A stretch of 63,028 nucleotides of DNA from Actinoplanes sp. DH11. Lineage in GTDB: Bacteria > Actinomycetota > Actinomycetes > Mycobacteriales > Micromonosporaceae. The position numbers and the translations under genes were made by a program. The stretch spans positions 1 to 63,028 of the forward strand of contig NZ_JAHWGU010000043.1 in the NCBI RefSeq assembly GCF_020873875.1. The letters are read 5' to 3'. This document shows positions 60,352 through 63,028 of the stretch, piece after piece. Positions within the stretch are counted from its first letter, which is position 1; the number at the start of each line of letters is the position of its first letter. Under the pieces are notes generated by a model that worked only from the letters and a program-made list of their open reading frames with translations, ran no database searches and had not been told where the DNA came from.

Positions 60352-61365
60352 CTAGCGGACCGAGAGATGCACGTGGTTGGTGTGGTCGCTGGACGGGTCG
60401 CCGCCCGCCCCGCTGTACGACTTCCAGCCACTGCTCGGCAGCCAGATCCGGCGGAACCAGATCACGTAGAGGACGTCGAGTGTCTCGGCGTTGTTGATGA
60501 AGTAGTTCGCCAGGTTGTTGCCGTAGGTCTTGCTGGCACCCGTCGCGTCCCCGCCGAAGCCGTTCTTGTCGGACGCGAAGTCGCAGGCCCGGCCCTTGGG
60601 GTGCTCACCGCTGTTCTGCTCGCGGAAACACGCGACGTACCGCGTGAAGCCGGCCTTCTGCGCCTGCTTCAGGGCGTGCAGGGTGCGCGGGGTGAGACAG
60701 CCGCTGGTGGTCGGGTCTTTCGCGGTGCAACCGGAGCCCGATCCACCCGGCGGTGGATCGGCCTTGGCACTGCCGCCACCGTCGCTCGGTGCGGAGGCCT
60801 CGGCGCCCTGGTTCTCCTTCTTGAGGGCCGTCTCGACCTGGAGCTTCTTCTTCGCCATCACGTTGACCTGCTTCTGCTGGTCCTTGACGGCGGCGTCGAT
60901 GGCGAGTTTCGCCTTACGCTGACCGTCCCGCGTGGCCTTGAGCTCCTCGATCGCCTCGTTCTGCTTCGCCGCCACCGTGGCCAGGGTCTCGGCCCGGTCG
61001 ATGAAGCTGCCCGTGCTGCTCGCGGTGACCAGGGCGGACATCGCGCCGAGCCGGCCCGACGTGTAGGCCTGCTGGGCGATCTGGTCGAGTGCCTTCTGCT
61101 GCGGGCCGACCGCGGCGTCGAGCTTCTTCAGCTCGGCCGTCAATTCGGCCTGCTTCTTCTTGGAGGACTTCAGTTTCGCCTTCGCCTCGACGAAACCTCG
61201 CGAGGCGTCCTCCAGTTGTTCGACGAGAGACTTGGTGCCACCCTCGCCGTCGTCACCGTTGTCCCCGGGGGCGGCGGTGGCCGGTGACGCCACGACCGCC
61301 AGGCCGCACACGGCGAGCAGCAGCCCCATCACGGCCGCCAGACGCCGCGCAGTCTTTCGCTGCAC
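60352..61365 (-). CDS. Secreted coiled-coil protein with ARB_07466/M15-like C-terminal domain
   Basis: 337 aa exported protein. Signal peptide of ~31 residues (RRLAAVMGLLLAVCGLAVVA), then a coiled coil (~45-185) like that of RipA-type wall hydrolases, a Gly/Pro linker and a C-terminal domain (~215-337). HPKGRACDFASD and DHTNHVHLSVR form a likely zinc site of the D,D-peptidase-like (M15/ARB_07466) group. Paralogue of 61854-62870. Expression is probably controlled by the c-di-AMP riboswitch in its leader. Acts on peptidoglycan, by inference. Confidence 0.85.
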   Translation of the reverse strand: MQRKTARRLAAVMGLLLAVCGLAVVASPATAAPGDNGDDGEGGTKSLVEQLEDASRGFVEAKAKLKSSKKKQAELTAELKKLDAAVGPQQKALDQIAQQAYTSGRLGAMSALVTASSTGSFIDRAETLATVAAKQNEAIEELKATRDGQRKAKLAIDAAVKDQQKQVNVMAKKKLQVETALKKENQGAEASAPSDGGGSAKADPPPGGSGSGCTAKDPTTSGCLTPRTLHALKQAQKAGFTRYVACFREQNSGEHPKGRACDFASDKNGFGGDATGASKTYGNNLANYFINNAETLDVLYVIWFRRIWLPSSGWKSYSGAGGDPSSDHTNHVHLSVR

Positions 61366-61383
61366 AGATTATTCCTTCCGTCG

Positions 61384-61490
61384 GCCGCCGACCGAGTTAG
61401 CTGACGGGTTCGGGACGAAGGAAATCCCTACCGCGGGCGCGGATTCACCCCGAGGAAATGTGGTTCCCCGGCTCGCCGGGAGCGGCGATT
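61384..61490 (-). ncRNA. ydaO/yuaA c-di-AMP riboswitch
   Basis: On the minus strand: CCGGGGAACCAC, TCGGGGTGAATCC, GGTAGGGATTTCC, and the hallmark GAACCCGTCAGCTAACTCGG, closed by GTCGGCGG. These are the conserved blocks of the ydaO/yuaA class, which turns genes off when c-di-AMP binds. It leads into the secreted wall-enzyme gene ending at 60352. Mirror-image partner of 61723-61834. Confidence 0.92.
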
Positions 61491-61722
61491 AGGCGGCGGT
61501 CCCCGGGTGGGAACCGGGACCGACCATACCGACTCAATCGACAGATCGACAGTTCTGGTACGTACTGCGATTGGGCCACCACGCGAAGTGATTTGATTAC
61601 GCAAAGTCGTTGGACCGTAACAGTTTTGCCAGTTCTACGGTCCTGATCCCGAGCCATTCCTCAGGTAAACTCGGCGCCGGTCCTGCCAGGACGGCGCCGC
61701 CCCCGAGGAGCCGGCAGGCCAC

Positions 61723-61834
61723 CGCCCAATCGTCGCGAGACGAGCCGGGGAACCAGGTCACTGGGGTGAATCCGCCGATTTCGGTGGTAGGGATTGCTTC
61801 CGTCCCGAACCCGTCAGCTAACTCGGTCGGCGGT
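61723..61834 (+). ncRNA. ydaO/yuaA c-di-AMP riboswitch
   Basis: Plus-strand copy with the same blocks: GCCGGGGAACCAGG, CTGGGGTGAATCC, GGTAGGGATTGCTTCC and GAACCCGTCAGCTAACTCGG. It ends 19 bp before the start codon of the second wall-enzyme gene, so its platform may hide the ribosome site GGAAGGAA. The 230 bp between the two riboswitches must hold both promoters; no clear -35/-10 pair was found. Confidence 0.93.
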
Positions 61835-61853
61835 AACAGGGAAGGAACTGTTG

Positions 61854-62870
61854 ATGACCGCAAGTCCCCGCCGGTGGCTGATGCTTGCCCTGGCGCCGCT
61901 CGTGGCCACGATGCTCGTCGTGGCACCGGTCTCGCCGGCCTCGGCCGAACCGGGCGGCACATCCTCCACCGCCGAGGAGGAGGACGAGGACGCTCTGCTC
62001 TCGGACGTCATCGAGGCCAGCAACCGGCGCTTCGTCGCCGCCAAGGCAGCCGTGACGAAGTCCACAAAGGCGCAGGCGAAGCTCAACACCGAGATCAAGA
62101 ACGCCGAGGCGCGGCGCGACAAGCTGATCCCCGAGGTCAACAAGATCGCGCGCGAGCAGTACGTGACGGGCAACCTGAGCGCGGTCGGCTTCCTGCTCGG
62201 TGCCAACTCGTCGAACGACTTCCTGCGGAAGGCGATCTCCCTGGAGGAGATCAACAAGCTGCACGACGAGAAGCTGCGCGAGCTCAACGCCGCGATCGAG
62301 ACCGTCGCCGACCGCAAGGCCCGGCTCGACGCCGAGGTCAAGGCGCACAAGCAGAACTCCGCGCTGATGAAGAAGCAGAAGGACGCGGCGGAGAAGGCGT
62401 TGCAGCTGGTCGGCGGCAACACCCTCACCGAGGGCTTCGTGGTCGCCAACTCGCCCAAGGCCAAGGCCGCCCCGCGCAACTCCAGCGGCGGCTTCTCGCC
62501 CGAGGGCTGCACCGAGACGGACCCGACCACGAGCGGCTGCATCACCAAGCGGACACTCAACATGTACAAGGAGACGAAGAAGGCCGGCTTCGACCTCTTC
62601 GTCGGCTGCTACCGCCCCGGCGGGCCCTACGAGCACCCCAAGGGCCGGGCGTGCGACTGGTCGCTGCAGAAGCGCGGCTTCTCCTCGGCGCACAACGACA
62701 AGATGATGAAGTACGGCAACGACCTGATGGCGTTCCTGGTGCGTAACGCCGACCGGCTCGGGATCTACTACGTCATCTGGTACAAGAAGATCTGGTTCCC
62801 GGCTTCGGGCTGGAAGGCGTACCACGGCGTCAGTGACCACACCGACCACGTGCACGTCTCGATGCTCTGA
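61854..62870 (+). CDS. Secreted coiled-coil protein with ARB_07466/M15-like C-terminal domain (second copy)
   Basis: 338 aa paralogue of 60352-61365, same order: signal peptide (~31 residues ending PASA), coiled coil (~50-200), linker, C-terminal catalytic-like domain. HPKGRACDWSLQ and DHTDHVHVSML match the zinc motif of the first copy, and TDPTTSGCITKRTL matches its KDPTTSGCLTPRTL. The N-terminal region is more acidic (EEEDEDALL). ATG at 61854 with GGAAGGAA upstream, directly behind a c-di-AMP riboswitch. Probably a peptidoglycan-acting enzyme used in growth or spore outgrowth. Confidence 0.86.
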   Translation: MTASPRRWLMLALAPLVATMLVVAPVSPASAEPGGTSSTAEEEDEDALLSDVIEASNRRFVAAKAAVTKSTKAQAKLNTEIKNAEARRDKLIPEVNKIAREQYVTGNLSAVGFLLGANSSNDFLRKAISLEEINKLHDEKLRELNAAIETVADRKARLDAEVKAHKQNSALMKKQKDAAEKALQLVGGNTLTEGFVVANSPKAKAAPRNSSGGFSPEGCTETDPTTSGCITKRTLNMYKETKKAGFDLFVGCYRPGGPYEHPKGRACDWSLQKRGFSSAHNDKMMKYGNDLMAFLVRNADRLGIYYVIWYKKIWFPASGWKAYHGVSDHTDHVHVSML

Positions 62871-62946
62871 CCCCCCGCTCACGACAACGGCCCCCGTCCC
62901 TCTTGGGTTCTAGGAGTCGTCGCAACACCCCAGTTCAGGGGATGCG

Positions 62947-63028
62947 ATGGACTTCGAGGTCCGGGACCGGTCGGTCAATCAGGGCCGTCGACGTCTGACC
63001 CGCGAGCGTGAGGCATATCTTGCGCTCG
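62947..63028 (+). mobile_element. Probable IS30-like transposase, N-terminal fragment at window edge
   Basis: An open frame starts MDFEVRDRSVNQGRRRLTRE and runs off the window after ~27 residues. Actinobacterial IS30-type transposases often begin with a similar VNQxRRRLTxERE segment before their HTH. The upstream DNA GTTCTAGGAGTCGTCGCAAC (62909-62928) looks like the terminal inverted repeat region of such elements. Too little is visible to be sure. Confidence 0.5.

Overview
The window is about 72% G+C, with GTG/ATG starts, Shine-Dalgarno sites of the GGAGG type and many start-stop overlapping genes. Gene content (SigB/F-type sigma factor, pseudaminic acid genes, two ydaO riboswitches in front of secreted wall enzymes, teichoic-acid-type ABC exporter) suggests a filamentous actinobacterium of the Micromonosporaceae, most likely Actinoplanes or a close relative. 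The genus is an inference from style and content, not from a database match.

Layout. 1-600: leader and three tandem promoters of an rRNA operon that reads leftwards out of the window, then a 7-bp tandem repeat. 700-2,825: sigma factor and an RsbW-like ATPase with a large insertion. 3,000-19,200: housekeeping and secreted genes (DedA, SDR, beta-propeller, phosphodiesterase, chitinase, LamG protein, truncated RidA, two TPR paralogues, a GDT1-type Mn transporter behind a yybP-ykoY riboswitch, exported hydrolase, MarR, an array of seven palindromic repeats, an APC permease). 19,364-21,637: a GAF-GGDEF-EAL cyclic-di-GMP enzyme. 21,800-27,756: operon 1 for surface glycan (GT2, PseH, PseI, GT-B-like, an unknown protein, a beta-helix protein). 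27,900-28,626: two fluoride channels. 29,058-31,849: a glycosyltransferase-like and methyltransferase-like gene pair. 32,600-36,838: MMPL transporter and a two-component system. 36,898-43,621 (minus): ACP, SDR, AMP-ligase, LuxE-like, LuxC-like and GT-C-like membrane protein in one coupled operon. 43,811-49,977 (plus, divergent): PseB, PseC, a second copy of the glycosyltransferase/methyltransferase-like pair, SpsF/PseF and PseG. 49,955-58,463: quinone oxidoreductase, lone receiver, ECF sigma and anti-sigma, neprosin-like secreted protein, cysteine dioxygenase, lipoprotein, frameshifted NadR with PnuC, small protein, TetR. 58,652-60,314: TagGH/Wzm-Wzt-type ABC exporter. 60,352-62,870: two divergent paralogous secreted enzymes, each behind its own c-di-AMP riboswitch. 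62,947-end: probable start of an IS30-like transposase.

How it fits together. All six activities needed to make CMP-pseudaminic acid (PseB, C, H, G, I, F) are present, split over two operons about 20 kb apart. Between and beside them lie several candidate transferases, a duplicated gene pair whose second member has a methyltransferase / kinase-like / coiled-coil layout that recalls the chain-terminating protein WbdD, and an ABC-2 polysaccharide exporter further right. The simplest reading is a locus for a pseudaminic-acid-containing surface polymer (a teichulosonic-acid-like wall glycan, or zoospore/flagellin decoration). The most unusual part is the LuxC/LuxE/AMP-ligase/ACP/SDR/GT-C operon placed head-to-head with the pse operon. 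It looks like an acyl activation and reduction module coupled to a membrane glycosyltransferase, and its product cannot be read from sequence.
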